From: Artemia franciscana
Taxonomy: Eukaryota; Arthropoda; Branchiopoda; Anostraca; Artemiidae
Assembly: GCF_032884065.1 (NCBI RefSeq)
Contig: NC_088867.1
Location: 42,980,241 to 43,044,240, forward strand
Length of the DNA stretch: 64,000 nucleotides
Reading direction: 5' to 3'
Part shown: positions 23,242-34,999 of the stretch, piece by piece
Position numbering within the stretch: position 1 is the first letter of the stretch
How the letters are laid out: each line of letters starts with the position of its first letter
Notes under the pieces: model-generated
What the model saw: the letters and a program-made list of their open reading frames with translations, nothing else
What the model was told of the DNA's origin: nothing
Databases searched by the model: none
Program-made: the position numbers and the translations under genes

Positions 23242-23331
23242 TCATTTTTCTTCAGTGTAGTCGAAAGAAAGTACTTCGGAAACGTTTCTACATCGCTGAA
23301 GGAGATAGCTTCCTTCTTCAAAGTAGCATAT
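23242..23331 (-). CDS. Exon H, probable last exon of the PH-domain gene
   Basis: 90 bp: 29 codons and a TGA stop, phase 0 at the acceptor (TGTTTTCTTGCAG). The peptide starts ICYFEEGSYLLQRCRNVSEV and ends LSFDYTEEK. It reads smoothly on from exon G (…LPDTAE|ICYFEEG…). No donor lies before the stop, and no exact AATAAA was found on the minus strand in the next 150 bases. It is short, so the call rests on the acceptor, phase fit and amino-acid character. The opposite strand carries an open frame over the same bases, which I regard as the shadow. Confidence 0.52.
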   Translation of the reverse strand: MCYFEEGSYLLQRCRNVSEVLSFDYTEEK

Positions 23332-23604
23332 CTGCAAGAAAACATTCATTTCTAATACTAACAACTATTGAAGCTTACCACCTTCCTTTATATGATTGGT
23401 AAAGCCTCGTCCTGATTGACATCATTCACCCTGTCAGCAGCAGAGCTTAAATTGGATAGCCAATCATAGCCTTCAAAATTTTCAAAGGCTGTCCAATCAT
23501 AGCCGCTTGTCTAAAAATGATCCACTTATAAGAAATACTCCTGGCAGGAGGAAAAATTCAAATCATGACGAGGGTTAGGTGTCCGTATAAAAGAGAATGG
23601 GTAG

Positions 23605-23765
23605 CTTAGAAGATTGGGAACTGGAGCTAGTGTCAATAAAAAAAAGTGCCATCCAGCGTTTGGCGCTTTCTAGTATTTTTAGTGTACAATGAGGCAAAAC
23701 TGGTGTGATTAGTGCAATTGACAAAATTAGTACAGTAATAAGCTTCTAACATCTTCAACATCTCT
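23605..23765 (+). mobile_element. TIR element (family F), left half only
   Basis: Begins GATTGGGAACTGGAGCTAGT, followed by GTCAATAAAAAAAAGTGCCA and CAGCGTTTGGCGCTTTCTAG, and continues through TGTGATTAGTGCAATTGACA. It matches the left half of the copy at 24,225. The right terminal repeat is absent. It lies in the last intron of the PH gene. Confidence 0.7.
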
Positions 23766-24224
23766 TGTGAAGTATTGTTCACGTTGTTATGCATGTATTA
23801 TGTTATGTATGTGTGTGTTCACGTTGTCACGTTGTTGTATTGGACATGTATTTTTGGACAGGCATTCTAATATATAAGTAGCTTAGCTTTCTCTAAATAT
23901 GTGCACTTTTGTATGCAAATCGAGCCACTTTTCAGGGAAATTTTAAAGTTTAAGGCGTTTTGGCTTGTTAGCAAAGTAAAACACTTAACAGCCAGTTTTT
24001 GAATTTTTTTTTCCGATTTATTAAATTTTTAGCCAAAATTTTCTGAATATTAAGATGTGGTTCTTTTTTTTAAGGGAAGTGATTATATCTTTCTATTAGG
24101 CCAAGAGAAGCACTATACTTTGTTTTATCAATGTTTAAAAAATAAAACAAAACCCAAAAATCTCAACTTTGTTTTTTAATTTTAACCAGATTTCTCATAA
24201 ACTTGTCTTCGCGATTAGTCTTCT

Positions 24225-24500
24225 CAACTTCAAGATTGGGAACTGGATCTAGTGTTGACAAAAAAACAGCACCAACAATGTCTAGCATTGGGCTCTTTCT
24301 GGAATTTTTAGTGTATAATAAGGCAAAATTGGTGTGACTAGTGTAGTTGACAAAATTAGTACAGTAATTAGTGTCTAAGCTCTGTTTCTGAAGAAAACAC
24401 AGTTACAAAGCTTGCGAAAAATGCTAAGAAACGCCAAAGGCTAGATGGCGTCAGTAATTTTTTGTGGAAACTGGCTCTAGTTCCCACTCGTGAAAGTTAA
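24225..24500 (+). mobile_element. TIR element (family F), complete, MITE-like
   Basis: Left end GATTGGGAACTGGATCTAGT then GTTGACAAAAAAACAGCACC. The right end, read on the other strand, is GAGTGGGAACTAGAGCCAGT with a CAAAAAATTACTGACGCC phrase and a shared CATCTAGC word. Arms are about 65 bp and total length about 270 bp. There is no open frame, as expected for a non-autonomous element. Confidence 0.8.
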
Positions 24501-24509
24501 CCATACTCT

Positions 24510-25550
24510 TTGGTCCATAGCAACAAGTTAATCACTAATCAGAAAACAATCACTTAGGGTGTTTTCCACTCCATGATCATAATTAATGATTAGTAATTTT
24601 TTTGACTGATATTTGTTCGGCGTCACCCAATTATAAGAAATTATGACTCACTCGGGTAGAGTATTTCTGTTGCACGTCTACAAAATAATCAATGATTTAT
24701 AAATCTAAATGGCACTTGAGTTAAAAATAAGTGGGCACAAAGTTTTAGCCGCACAAGGCGGGGCCAGTCCTGAGACTTTTGTGCAAAAATAGTACAATCC
24801 GGGCCCTGGTTGTAGTCAGCATACGCATGAGCTGTCCGATCCAACTGGGAGTACCTGGCGCTATTTGGATGTCGAATGGGACTTGGAGGGTATCTTTATT
24901 TAATCAGGATAATCACTTGACGCGACCCGAAGCGCGTATTTCCCCATAGTTATTTTACAACCAGTGTCAGTTGGTTACCGAGCATCAGAGAGGGTATAAA
25001 TGTTTTTCTTTTTAATACTTAAGGACCGAAGGCAAGCAGGAGTTGCATAAAGTCAAATAAAATTTGGGTTTTGCAGTTCAAATATAATTTCAGGAAGTGT
25101 TCCTTTTTTAAGGGGGGGATAAGAAACTCCTAATTTTCTGGGAAGGTTTTTTCTTTCCAGTCCATAGAAAAGAATATATGCTACGATTTCGTTCTTTTAA
25201 ATGCCTGTATCCCAACAGGCTCTTTAGCTAGTTTAATATACTAATATGTCATTCATATTTGAAACTCAACTTTGCGTAAATTAGAAACTCTGCATTTGAA
25301 TTATTGATACACGCACTGTTTAAAATGCGTGACACGCACTATTTAAAAGGGTTATGTTCAAACTAGTCAGAGCACCTGTCTTGTAAATAAACGAAATAAA
25401 ATATATAAATAACGGTAAAACTTAACAGTTAGTGGAAACACACTGTACGTAAGAGGCGACACCTACTTATAACAATTAATACTTTAAAAAGAACTATGAT
25501 GACAACGTAATGACAATAACAATTGACTACAACAACACGTTAAAAGAATC
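24510..25550. other. No gene seen
   Basis: AT-rich intron sequence, with a local repeat of a TGCGTGACACGCACT-like word at about 25,310-25,350. Confidence 0.4.
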
Positions 25551-25554
25551 GGCT

Positions 25555-25990
25555 TTTTATGGTAATCCAAAACATGCAACATTCATTAAGCATAAAGTTA
25601 CCCATCATAAGTTACGAACCAAAGAAAATTGGGCTGGAATTTGAAAAAGCGACAAAACACTCCAAAAGGGCGTTTGATTTTATGAAAATTATCCAATTCA
25701 ATTTAGCATATCAGAGGATCCTGTTACAGAGATTTTAAACCTCTATCTACGAAAAAGGAAAATTTGGGATTTTTTTCAAGAAGTATCCAACCAATGACCC
25801 CAGAAAATTTGGCGAACAGATAACTTATACGGAAATTAGGACTTCTATTGCCTTTATTAAATGGCACAGTAGAGTTACATTTCTTCCAATCTGTGCCAAA
25901 AAACATCCATTTTGTCCAAAAAAGAGACAAAATACCATCGATTAAAATTACCAGATAGTCGATTGATTTAAAAACAACGAAAAATTACCT
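25555..25990 (-). repeat. Family B repeat, reverse copy
   Basis: On the minus strand it carries the family B order of words seen at 38.1, 43.2, 54.9 and 61.1 kb, such as TTTTTGGCACAGA in place of TTTTTGCCAGAAGGCAGA, and the motif around CCTTATACTGATACGC. It is diverged. The 68-codon minus frame here is not a gene. Confidence 0.5.
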
Positions 25991-26499
25991 AATGAACTTC
26001 TCAGCTTGTGAGAAAGTAATCCCACACGGTGGTACATAAGTTTCTAAAGATGCACGTAGTCCATGCAGATCGAACAGTAAATATGGATATTCATTTTAAA
26101 GCTTCAATTAACTAAGTTGGTTCATTCGAGGATTAATAAAATTACACGCAATGATGTATAATTGCGCATAATTTACTATGGAGGAATGCCAGTGGATCTT
26201 TATGTAGCTGGGGGGTGGGAGTGTGCCCGAAACCTAAAAAAGTATATTTTTATTTTGAAACTTCTTTACTATCAGATAAATACAAAAGGGAGTTTTAAGG
26301 GGGGGGGGGGGGGTAGTGACTGTTGGAATTGATTTCTATTGAGACATAAGTAGTATCGCTATAATGATTTTAATTGGACAGTTAGCGGCTGTATAAATGG
26401 AGCTACTAGTCCCTCAAGACGTTATTACGCGCACCTAGGCAATACTATAGCACACGTGTACAGTACACCTGTCTGTTACATCATAGGGAAAGCTTTCAG

Positions 26500-28195
26500 G
26501 TGTCTGTATGTCTGTTTTTATGGCACTTGATATTGACCAAGTGCCATATAGCGATCGCAAATTCTATCTGTCTGTCTGTCCCGGTTTTGCTAGTTTAGGC
26601 ACTTGCAGACAAGATAGGATGATGTAATTTGGCAGGCATATCAGGGACCAGACCATATTCAATTAGAAATAGTCGTTTCTCCGATTCTACCATTTGGGGT
26701 GGGGGGATGGTTAATTCGGAAAAAAAGTAGAAAAATTAGGTATTTTTAACTTACGAACAGGTGATCGGATTTTAATGAAATTTGATATTTAGAGGGATAT
26801 CATGTCTCGAGCTCTTCTTTCAATCCCAATCGGACCCGGGGACATTGGGGGAAGTTGGAGGGGGAAACCTAAACTCTTGGAAAACGCTTAGAGTGGAGAG
26901 ATCGGGATGAAACTTGGTGGAAAAACTAAGCAAAAGTCCTAGATACGTGATTGACATAACCGGAACGGACCCGCTCTCTTTGGGGCAGTTGGGGGAGGGT
27001 TAATTCTGAAAAATTAGAAAAAATGAGGTATTTTTAACTTACGAAGGAGTGATCGGATCTTAATGAAATTTCATATTTAGATAGGGAGTTTGAGGGGGAA
27101 ATTCGGAAAAATTATAAAAAATGAGGTATTTGTAACTTACGAACCGGCAATCAGACCTTAACGTAATTTGATATTTAGAAGGATCTTGTGCTTTAGAGCT
27201 CTCATTTTGAATCCCGACCAGATCCAGTGACACTGGGGGGAGTTTGAGGGGGGAGGGAACGTGAAAATTGAGGTATCTTTGCCTTACGAATGGGTAATCG
27301 AATCTTAATGAAACTTGATATATAGAAAGAGATTATGTCTCAGATGCTCCACTTTCAATTTGAGTCAGATCCGGGGACATAGGGGGAAACAGAAATCTTG
27401 GAAACCGGAAATCTTGGAAAACGCTTGGAGTGGAGAGATTGGGATGACACTTCATGGGAAGAATAAGCACAAGTTCTAGATACATGATTGACATAATTGG
27501 AACGGATCCGCTCTTTTTCGGGGAGTTGGGGGGTGTTAATTCGGAAAAATAGAAAAATTGAGGTATTTTTAACTTAAGAACGGGTGACCAGATCTTAGTG
27601 AAATTTGATATTTAGAAGGAACTCATGTTTCAGAGCTCTTATTTTAAATCTCGACCAGATCTGGTGACATTGGGGGAAGTTGAAGGGGGAAACCAGAAAT
27701 CTTGGAAAACGCTTAGAGTGAAGAGATCGGGATGAAACTTGGTTGGTAGAACAAGCAAATGTCGTAGATACATGCTCTTTAGGATACGATCTCTTTGAGG
27801 GAGTTAAGGGGGTCCAGTGCTTTGGCGAATTTGGTGGTTCTGGATATGCTATGACGATGAAAATTGGTAGGCGTGTCAAGGACCTGCACAAATTGACTCG
27901 AAAAAGTTGTTTTACCCGATTCGACCATCTGGGGGGCTGAAAGGAGAGGGAAAACTAGAAAAAATGAGGTATTTTTAACTTACTAATGGGCGATCTGATC
28001 TTAATGAATTTTGATATTTAGAAGGACCTCGTGTCTCAGAGCTCTTATTTTAGTTTCCGACCGGCATTAAGCCTCTGATTTTCTTTTTAAATCAATCTAT
28101 TGATTCTTAGAATTTTCCCAGAGCTCATGCCATTTGAGCCCTTGGCTCTTCCGACCTCGTCACAAGTGCCATATGAGCTCTTAGCTCTTGTTCAT
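26500..28195 (-). repeat. Family A repeat, reverse copy (most complete)
   Basis: In plus orientation it begins with an inverted repeat GGCACTTGATATTGACCAAG then TGCCATAT, then TCTGTCTGTCTGTCCCGG. It continues with four to five degenerate units of GAGGTATTTTTAACTTACGA, GATCGGATCTTAATGAAATT, TTGATATTTAGAAGGA and GGGGGAAGTTG-type purine runs. It ends in GAGCTCTTAGCTCTTG at 28,190. Copies at 36.43 and 56.65 kb are its reverse complement. Confidence 0.85.
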
Positions 28196-28199
28196 ACAG

Positions 28200-29220
28200 C
28201 CATTTTGTTTAAAATAGACCAAAGATAATATAACAAAATCTCCAGGGATAAAACAGCCCCCCCTTTGCTAGAATCCGGGGCAAGTGTTGTAAAGTCTGCC
28301 CTGGGGGCATATAAGGTTTTTATAGAAGGGATGGTCGTATAAACTTCGGAGGGGGCTTATTCGATTGTGAATCAGAATTTCTAGTGCCCTTTTCAAGAGT
28401 CAAAAGTGGTCAGAGGGCAACTACCCCCCCCCCAAGGTCCTTTCCCCCCAAATGCATCCAATCAAAATTTTGAGATAGCTATTTTGTTCAAAATAGTTTA
28501 AAGATCAAATAACAAAAACTCCAGGGTTCGACACATCCCCCAAGATCCCGGTCGTATAAACTTCAGAGATTGCTTTTTTGATTGAAAATCGAAAGTTCTA
28601 GTTACCTTTTTAAGAGTTATCAAAAGTGATCGGAGGGTATCTACCCCCCCCCCCCCCTCTCACGCCTTTTCCCCAAATACATCCGATAAAAAATTTGAGA
28701 CAGCCATTTTATCCAAAATAGTTCAAAATTTAAATTACTATAAATTAAGGGCTGAGAAATTCTCCAGAACACTCGAGGCGAGAATTGTGAATTACGTAAG
28801 TTGTCAGTTATTAAGAATCGAAAGTGATCAAAAGTAACAAGGCCGCCTCCCTCCTTGTGCCTTCTTCCCCAAATGCATCTTATCAAAATTTTGAAATAGC
28901 CACTTTGTTTAAAATAGTCCAAAATTCAAATTACTATAACATAGGTTGAGAAATCTTCCCTAGCCCCCCGGACAAGGATTGTAATTTATGCAAATTGCCC
29001 ATCAATAGAATATAAGGTTCTATGGAAGGGGTGGTCGTATTAACTATTGAGGGGGGCTCATTCAATCGGAAATTGAAACCCCTAGCTTTTTTTTAAGAGT
29101 CAAAAGTGATTACTGGTCAACTAGCCCACGCCCCACTTTCCCAAAGAGCATGCGGTCAAAATTTGGAGATAGCCATTTTGTTCAAAATAGTTCAAAGGCC
29201 AAGTAACTATGCTTCCGGAG
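28200..29220 (+). repeat. Tandem array, four units of ~210-290 bp
   Basis: Each unit has GAGATAGCCATTTTGTTCAA followed by AATAGTTCAAAG, a poly-C run, GGTCGTATAAACTTCGGAGG and AAGAGTCAAAAGTGGTCAGA. The first word recurs near 28,471, 28,700, 28,890 and 29,166. It directly abuts the family A copy and shares words with family B (GAGATAGCCATTTT), so A, B and this array may be parts of one larger element. Confidence 0.75.
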
Positions 29221-29394
29221 TTGCCAACCCTGCTCCGGGGAAATGGCTGTGAGTTAAGGAGCTTAATTATTGTTAATGTGATTCTTTGTTTACTTTGATA
29301 CTTGGATTTAGTGATTTACGTGGTTTTATCTTGTGTTATCTTGTCCAAGTTGCTTATTGTTACTTTGATACTAGTTTTGACACTTTGATGAGTC

Positions 29395-30290
29395 TGATGA
29401 TGAAAAAAAAATCATGTTTTGAAATGAGGAGTTTTTTTTTACAAACTTGAAACTTTTTGCAATCAAAAAAACGAACTAAAACTAATTAAAAAAAAAAACT
29501 TTCCGAAAGTTTTTTTTCCCCAATTCTTTCCAATAGAATTGGGGTTATGTACTTCAACTGAATGGTGTCTTCACTGCAAGAAGACCCGTTTCCCAAACGG
29601 TAAAAGTATCATTCTCTTATTTAAATAACCAGTTCTCTTAATTAGAATTATCATTTTCTTACTTAACTGGCTACAAAGTTCTGCAAAATTAGTGAACCTT
29701 TTTAATTATTATAATAATCGGGAGAACAAAATTCAAAGACAAGAGAGAATCGGATTAAGGATTGGTTGTTAGACCAAGGTCGTCTTCAGGGAGTAAGGGT
29801 CATGTACTTCTACTGAATGGTGTTTTCACTACAAACAAGAGTATGGTTACTGCCCATTTCTCTAACGGTAAAAGTATAAGACCTACTTTGTATTTTGCGC
29901 TTTACTAAAAGGAACTATATTATAAATATTTCTTTTTTTCTTATTACAACATTGAAAATAAAATGAAAATTGCAGTGAAACCAGATCAGGATTTACCAAT
30001 AGGCCCTGTAGCTTTCACTATTCCCGAAGTTTTTGGAATTTCCCCGAAGTTCATGCAAAAACGGAGCAGCAAAAACGATTGGGCCTAGAGGCGTCAAAAT
30101 TTTAAATCCACCCTGGCTGAAACAAAATCTTGAGCTGATCAGCTTTCAGCAATTATTATCATTACACATCCAATATTCAGTTTAATTTATTAGTTCTTAC
30201 CAAAACTGTTAATTTATTTTGGAATAAAAACAATGTTTTGAAATAGGGAGTTTTGAAAAACTTGGAACTTTGGCAATCAAAAACGAACAG
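29395..30290. repeat. Direct repeats leading into the large inverted repeat
   Basis: ATGTTTTGAAAT-GGAGTTTT then AACTTGAAACTTT and GCAATCAAAAA-ACGAAC occur at 29,413 and 30,233. A GTACTTC-ACTGAATGGTGT word with ACGGTAAAAGTAT occurs at 29,550 and 29,810. No coding content was recognised. Confidence 0.6.
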
Positions 30291-30294
30291 AAAT

Positions 30295-31745
30295 TAATAA
30301 AAAAAAAAATTCAAAATAAGTTTTCTAAAGGAAAGTAAAAAGCAAAATAAACGTAAAATAAGAAGGAATAGAAACCTAAAAATAACTCAAACTCAAAACA
30401 ACCAAAAATTACTATTAAAGAAAAAATGGAACCCAAAACGAACAGAAATTAAATAAACAATCTTAGCAAAAAAAAACATACAACAGGTACTAAAATTAAA
30501 AAATCTCAAAACGAGTAAATCTTAAGTTGAATATACAAATCAAGCTTAAAAAGAACAAAATATTTTGCTATTGAGGCATAAATGAAACACAAAATAAACT
30601 GAAATTAAATAAACAATCATAGCAAACAAACAAACAGTAGTTAATAATATAAAAGAGTAAATCTTAAAAATTAAAACGAGTGAAACTTGAATCGAATATG
30701 ATTATCCAGCTTGAAACGAAAAAATTTTTTTAACAAGAGGACTTTGGGTTTTCCCTCCTTCTTTCACTGTAAAAGTCTAAAATCTAATGCGTCACTGGCA
30801 CTTTACTGAAAACGCAAATATTGCAAATGTTTTCTTTTGTTACTTATTACAACATTAAAAATAAACATAAAAATTACAGTAAAATTAAATTTTGAACTGA
30901 TGAGCTTTCAGAAATTAATATCATTGTATATCAAGTATTTAATTTAATTTTATTAGTTCTTTCCAAGACTGTTCAAGACAAATAGAGCTTCACTACAAAC
31001 AAGAGTTTAGATACTGCCCTCTTCCCTTACTGCAAAAGTCAAAATCCTACTACGTTATTGGTGCTTGACTGAAAACGATTTATATTACAATTTTTTTCTT
31101 TTCCAGTTATTGCAACAAACAAAATTACAGTGAAATAAAATCTTGAACTAATGATCTTTCAACAATTAATAGCATTATATATCAAACACTCCGTTCGATT
31201 TTATGCATAGTTTTCACGACAGTTCAAGACACGTATAGTTTTTAGTAAAGCGCCAATGACACAGCAGGTTTAGACTTTTACAGTGAAAGAAGGAGGCAAA
31301 ACCCAAAATCGTCTTTGTACAAACTTTTGTTCGTTTCAAGCTGGATTTGCATATTCAATTTTAGTTTCACCCGCTTTAAGATTTATTTATTCATTTATAT
31401 TAGTAACCATTGTTTGTTTGTTTGCTATGATTGTTTATTTATTTTCAGTTTATTTTGTGTTTCATTTATGCCTCAATAGCAAAATATTTTGTTCTTTTTA
31501 TGCTTGATTTGCATATTCAATTTAAGCTTTACTCGTTTTCAGATTTATTTATTCATTTTTATTAGTACCTGTTGCATTTTTTGCTATGATTGTTTATTTG
31601 ATTTCTGTTCCATTGGGTTTCTTTTATTCCTTACTAGTAATGGTTGTTTTGAGTTATTGTTGGTTTCTATTTCTTCTAATCTTAAGTTTAATATGACCTT
31701 TACTTTTCTTTAGAAAACTACTTTTTCGAATTTTTTTTTTTCAAA
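30295..31745. repeat. Large inverted repeat (~510 bp arms, ~400 bp spacer)
   Basis: The left arm, 30,300-30,830, read on the minus strand, matches the right arm 31,230-31,745. Shared words include TTTATGCCTCAATAGCAAAA, GTTTGTTTGTTTGCTATGAT, CTTTTACAGTGAAAGAAGGA and GTTTTGAGTT. Identity is roughly 80-85 % by eye, with small indels. The spacer holds two ~200 bp direct repeats (around 30,790-31,000 and 31,045-31,235). The 74-codon open frames at 31.3-31.7 kb are by-products. A foldback-type element or a head-to-head duplication are both possible. Confidence 0.85.
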
Positions 31746-31863
31746 TTAATTATAGATAGCGGTGACTTGCCGATGTAAATAATAATGATAGTGAGGAAAA
31801 TGGGAACTAGCATGAATAAACATGGATGGCAGCACTGAATTAGAATATGGTCGATTATATTAC

Positions 31864-31983
31864 CTCAGCTGTATCTGGAAGATGATCTCTTATACTCGAT
31901 AGAAACTCTTCCATATGCTTCCACGATGGATAGTGCAGGACCCAATCACCGGCTAAGTCTTCCGCTTCTTGCCATTCAAAATC
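31864..31983 (-). CDS. Exon G of the PH-domain gene
   Basis: 120 bp, 40 codons, phase 0 in and out. The acceptor is AGCTTTATTTTCAG and the donor GAG|GTAATA. The peptide is acidic and aromatic, starting DFEWQEAEDLAGDWVLHYPS and ending MEEFLSSIRDHLPDTAE, with two Trp in the first 20 residues plus a third (YPSWKHM) and a predicted amphipathic helix (KHMEEFLSSIRDHL). It lies just right of a large inverted repeat. I do not recognise the motif with certainty. Confidence 0.74.
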
Positions 31984-31989
31984 CTGAAA

Positions 31990-33580
31990 ATAAAGCTTAC
32001 ATAAGAGCTGAATTAAGTCAGAAATGTAAGCAGAGGAGGGGGAGGGTTCTCGTGACCCTTATTATTATTCAATTTATCAGTTTTTTTTTATTATTGCCCT
32101 TTTTTCTCCTCTTAAAAAAGCTGTGAACGTACCTATCTTAATCATTTATTTTCTCTATAGCCACAGGCAACCCCTTCAGTATAACTGGTTTTAAAAATAT
32201 CAACAGTTGTTTATTGGTTGCTAATCAAGGCTAAAAATAGTAAATAAGGTTATAAGGTAATCAAGGTTACAATAGGATACAAATCAAGACATTTCCTCCA
32301 AAAAGGGAAACTATTCAATAACGCTGGTTGATCATTTACACAATTATATATTATTTTTGTAGTGTTCTACTATTTATAGAATATTATTATAAAATGCTAA
32401 CACATTCTTATTGAGTAAGTTTATTGGAATACTGATGTTTTTTTTTTTAATACCAAATTGGAAAAACAATCAGGATTTTCCCATATTCCATAGTTATTAG
32501 GCGATTATTTCGTAAAGAAGTCATTGTGTGATCAAACAAAAGTTTAAGCGTTTGCAAACTTTTCTCTATCAAAATTTAAGCGAGATTTAATTTGTTTTTG
32601 CAATTACTTAGTCATATTAAAAAAAGAATATAATAGCAAACTTTAAAAATAATGGCCTAACAAATCACCAGTTAAAAATTTCCAGCCACTTTCCAGTACA
32701 AGTGAAACTTTCTATTTGTATAATAAATTATTATTCTTAGCCCTGTCCCCCCCCCTGCCCAAAAAAGATGAAATTTTATTCCTGAGTATAATCCTACACA
32801 GCGCACCTAACTCAGAACCGTAAAATTCGCACCGAAAACCGTAAACTGTTCTTGATTTCTGACAGTTGATATTTTTATGTTTGGTGGCATTGAATGATAT
32901 TGTCAAAATCGTTATAACACCAGAGACATAAAAATGAAAACAATTTTAGCCCCCAGAACCCTTTTTAGGCCTATTCACACCTGAAAACTTTGATTTTCTT
33001 TTAATTGTCTTCAATTATGAAATTTTTAGGGCAGTACCACATTTTCATCACTGCCACTACGTTAAACTAAATTTATTTACGTAATTTATTTAATTTATTT
33101 ACGTGAAAATAAATGAACAGAACTAATTAGTTAAATTTGGCAACTCTTTTTGTCCTAAACAAATTTAGAAACATCAAACGTCTGTTCATTTACAAAGGAA
33201 AAAAACACCTTAAAAAGAAAGCTTTCTCAAGCTGTTTGTTACTGCATGCTTTTAGCGTATTTCTGTTGATTTTTTACCCACCCATCTTTTTTCTTTCTTT
33301 TTACTTTATTAATTTAATTTAGCACCGCTACTACAAAACACCCACATAAATCCATATGAAAGCTTTTCCTTTGAAAATTGAATTAATGGCCTTTTTTTCA
33401 AGATTTTTTCCGATTAAATAGCTGTCAATTCGTCAATCAAATATCTATTTCATGATCCTTAATACTTTAAGTGGAATCAAAAGATTTTTGGAAGGTAGAT
33501 GAGGGTTAACAAAAACTAACGGTTAACAGTAATTAACAGGATTTTTTTTTACGTTTTCCCTCTCATTTTAAAATCTTCAG
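31990..33580. other. Intron sequence, no gene seen
   Basis: AT-rich sequence upstream of exon G. No supportable feature. Confidence 0.4.
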
Positions 33581-33588
33581 TAGTAATT

Positions 33589-33589
33589 G

Positions 33590-33638
<49 letters not shown>
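33589..33638. repeat. Poly(A) tract, ~48 bp
   Basis: An uninterrupted A run, followed by GTTACATATACATATAATTG. A second A-rich run at 34,170-34,208 is followed by CGTTACATATACAGAGG. The two A runs with the same following word suggest two copies of one repeat. The length here may be unreliable in the assembly. Confidence 0.9.
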
Positions 33639-33641
<3 letters not shown>

Positions 33642-33779
33642 ACATATACATATAATTGGACTTGCAGGCCCTTGTAGGCCTTGAATTGGACTCGTTATTT
33701 CCATTCATATTTATTTCTTTGGCGGGGTAATCAGTTGTAAATAGATTTCCCAAATTTGTCAATATGCTGCTTCCCCCGT

Positions 33780-34145
33780 GAATTAACCTGAGAGAGAACC
33801 TCCAACAGGTTGAACCCAACCCACCGTGAATTAGCATGAGAGGGTTGACTCTAGTTCAGCATTGTCGAGTGATAGCCATGAGAGGAAAATTTTCAAGTAA
33901 GTCAACCCGTAGTCAACCTGCCTGTGTTCCCCAGCGAGAACCTCCAACAGGTACGACTCTAGTTCGGCATTTGTGAAGGGACACACATGCACGGAAAGGT
34001 GTAGCATAAATGGCAGACAGTAACAACGGCAATCAAAGGGATAAAATTAACCCTTGACTGGACTTTTCCCACAACTATTCCCTCTTTTTTAAATTCAAAA
34101 CCCTTGACTGGGCTTTTCCCACAACTATTCCCTCTTTTTTAAATT
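33780..34145 (+). repeat. Small direct repeats (CCTCCAACAGGT and a 50 bp duplication)
   Basis: AGAACCTCCAACAGGT occurs at 33,796 and 33,939, each with a GACTCTAGTTC-GCATT word nearby. A ~50 bp stretch starting CCCTTGACTGGACTTTTCCC, ending AAATTCAAAA, is tandemly duplicated at 34,050 and 34,100, differing in one base (ACTGGAC / ACTGGGC). Confidence 0.8.
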
Positions 34146-34239
34146 CAAAAATCAACGGATCTCGGTCGAAAAAAAAAAAAAACAAAAAAAAAACAACAAA
34201 AAACAAACGTTACATATACAGAGGAACGACCAAATTCGA

Positions 34240-34860
34240 ATATTTAATATTATATGTTAGATATTAATAATAATAATAAAAACAGGTCATGGCAACAGAC
34301 AAACATGTCATAAATGATAAACTATGGATATTTTATCCTGAACTGTCAAAAATAATAAACTATGGGTATTTTATCAACATAAAACATATTTACATAAACA
34401 TGAACCAATAGTGCCTGGAATTTTTTCCGCACTCCATACTTACTCTGAATCGCCTCCCCAACCCATTGTATCAGAACGTTCTCTTCCAATCTCTTCCAAT
34501 CATAACAAATTATTATTTATTATACACAGAGAAACACCCAGATTCGAAGAAAAGCCAGGAGGCATGCTAAGGAAGTGCCTTAGTCTACATTTGTGAAACG
34601 TTTAATACTATATGTGAGATATTTACAGAAAAAAAAAAACACCAGGTCATGGCAACAGACAAACATGTCATAAATAATAAACCATGGATATTTTATCCTG
34701 ACCTATCATAAATAATAAACTATGGATATTTTATCAACATAAAACATATTTACATAAACATGAACCAATAATGCCAGCAATTTTCACCACACCCCATACT
34801 TACTCTGAATCGCCTCCCCAACCCCTAGTATCAGAACGTTCTCTTCCAATCACACTTATT
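34240..34860 (+). repeat. Tandem duplication with 360 bp period
   Basis: GGTCATGGCAACAGACAAAC lies at 34,285 and 34,645; ACATAAACATGAACCAATA at 34,392 and 34,752; TACTCTGAATCGCCTCCCCA at 34,441 and 34,801. The offset is 360 bp each time. A nested ~50 bp repeat (AATAATAAACTATGG-ATTTTATC) is inside each unit. Confidence 0.92.
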
Positions 34861-34999
34861 TGCCACATTATTGTTGTTGTATATTGTTTATTGTAATATT
34901 ATTGTATGTTTATTGTAATATTAAATATTGTTTATTACATCTTCCACACCCAAATACGTGACACATTTAATCTGTTGAAGCTTTATCAAATAATTTTCG

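Noticed and set aside
23110..23402. Plus-strand frames opposite exon H (for example CSRKKVLRKRFYIAEGDSFL)
   Set aside because: The minus strand has an acceptor in the correct phase for exon G and a stop; the plus frame has no matching donor/acceptor partners in the window.
27595..27940. Open frames on both strands within family A
   Set aside because: They follow the repeat, differ between copies and have no conserved frame among the three copies.
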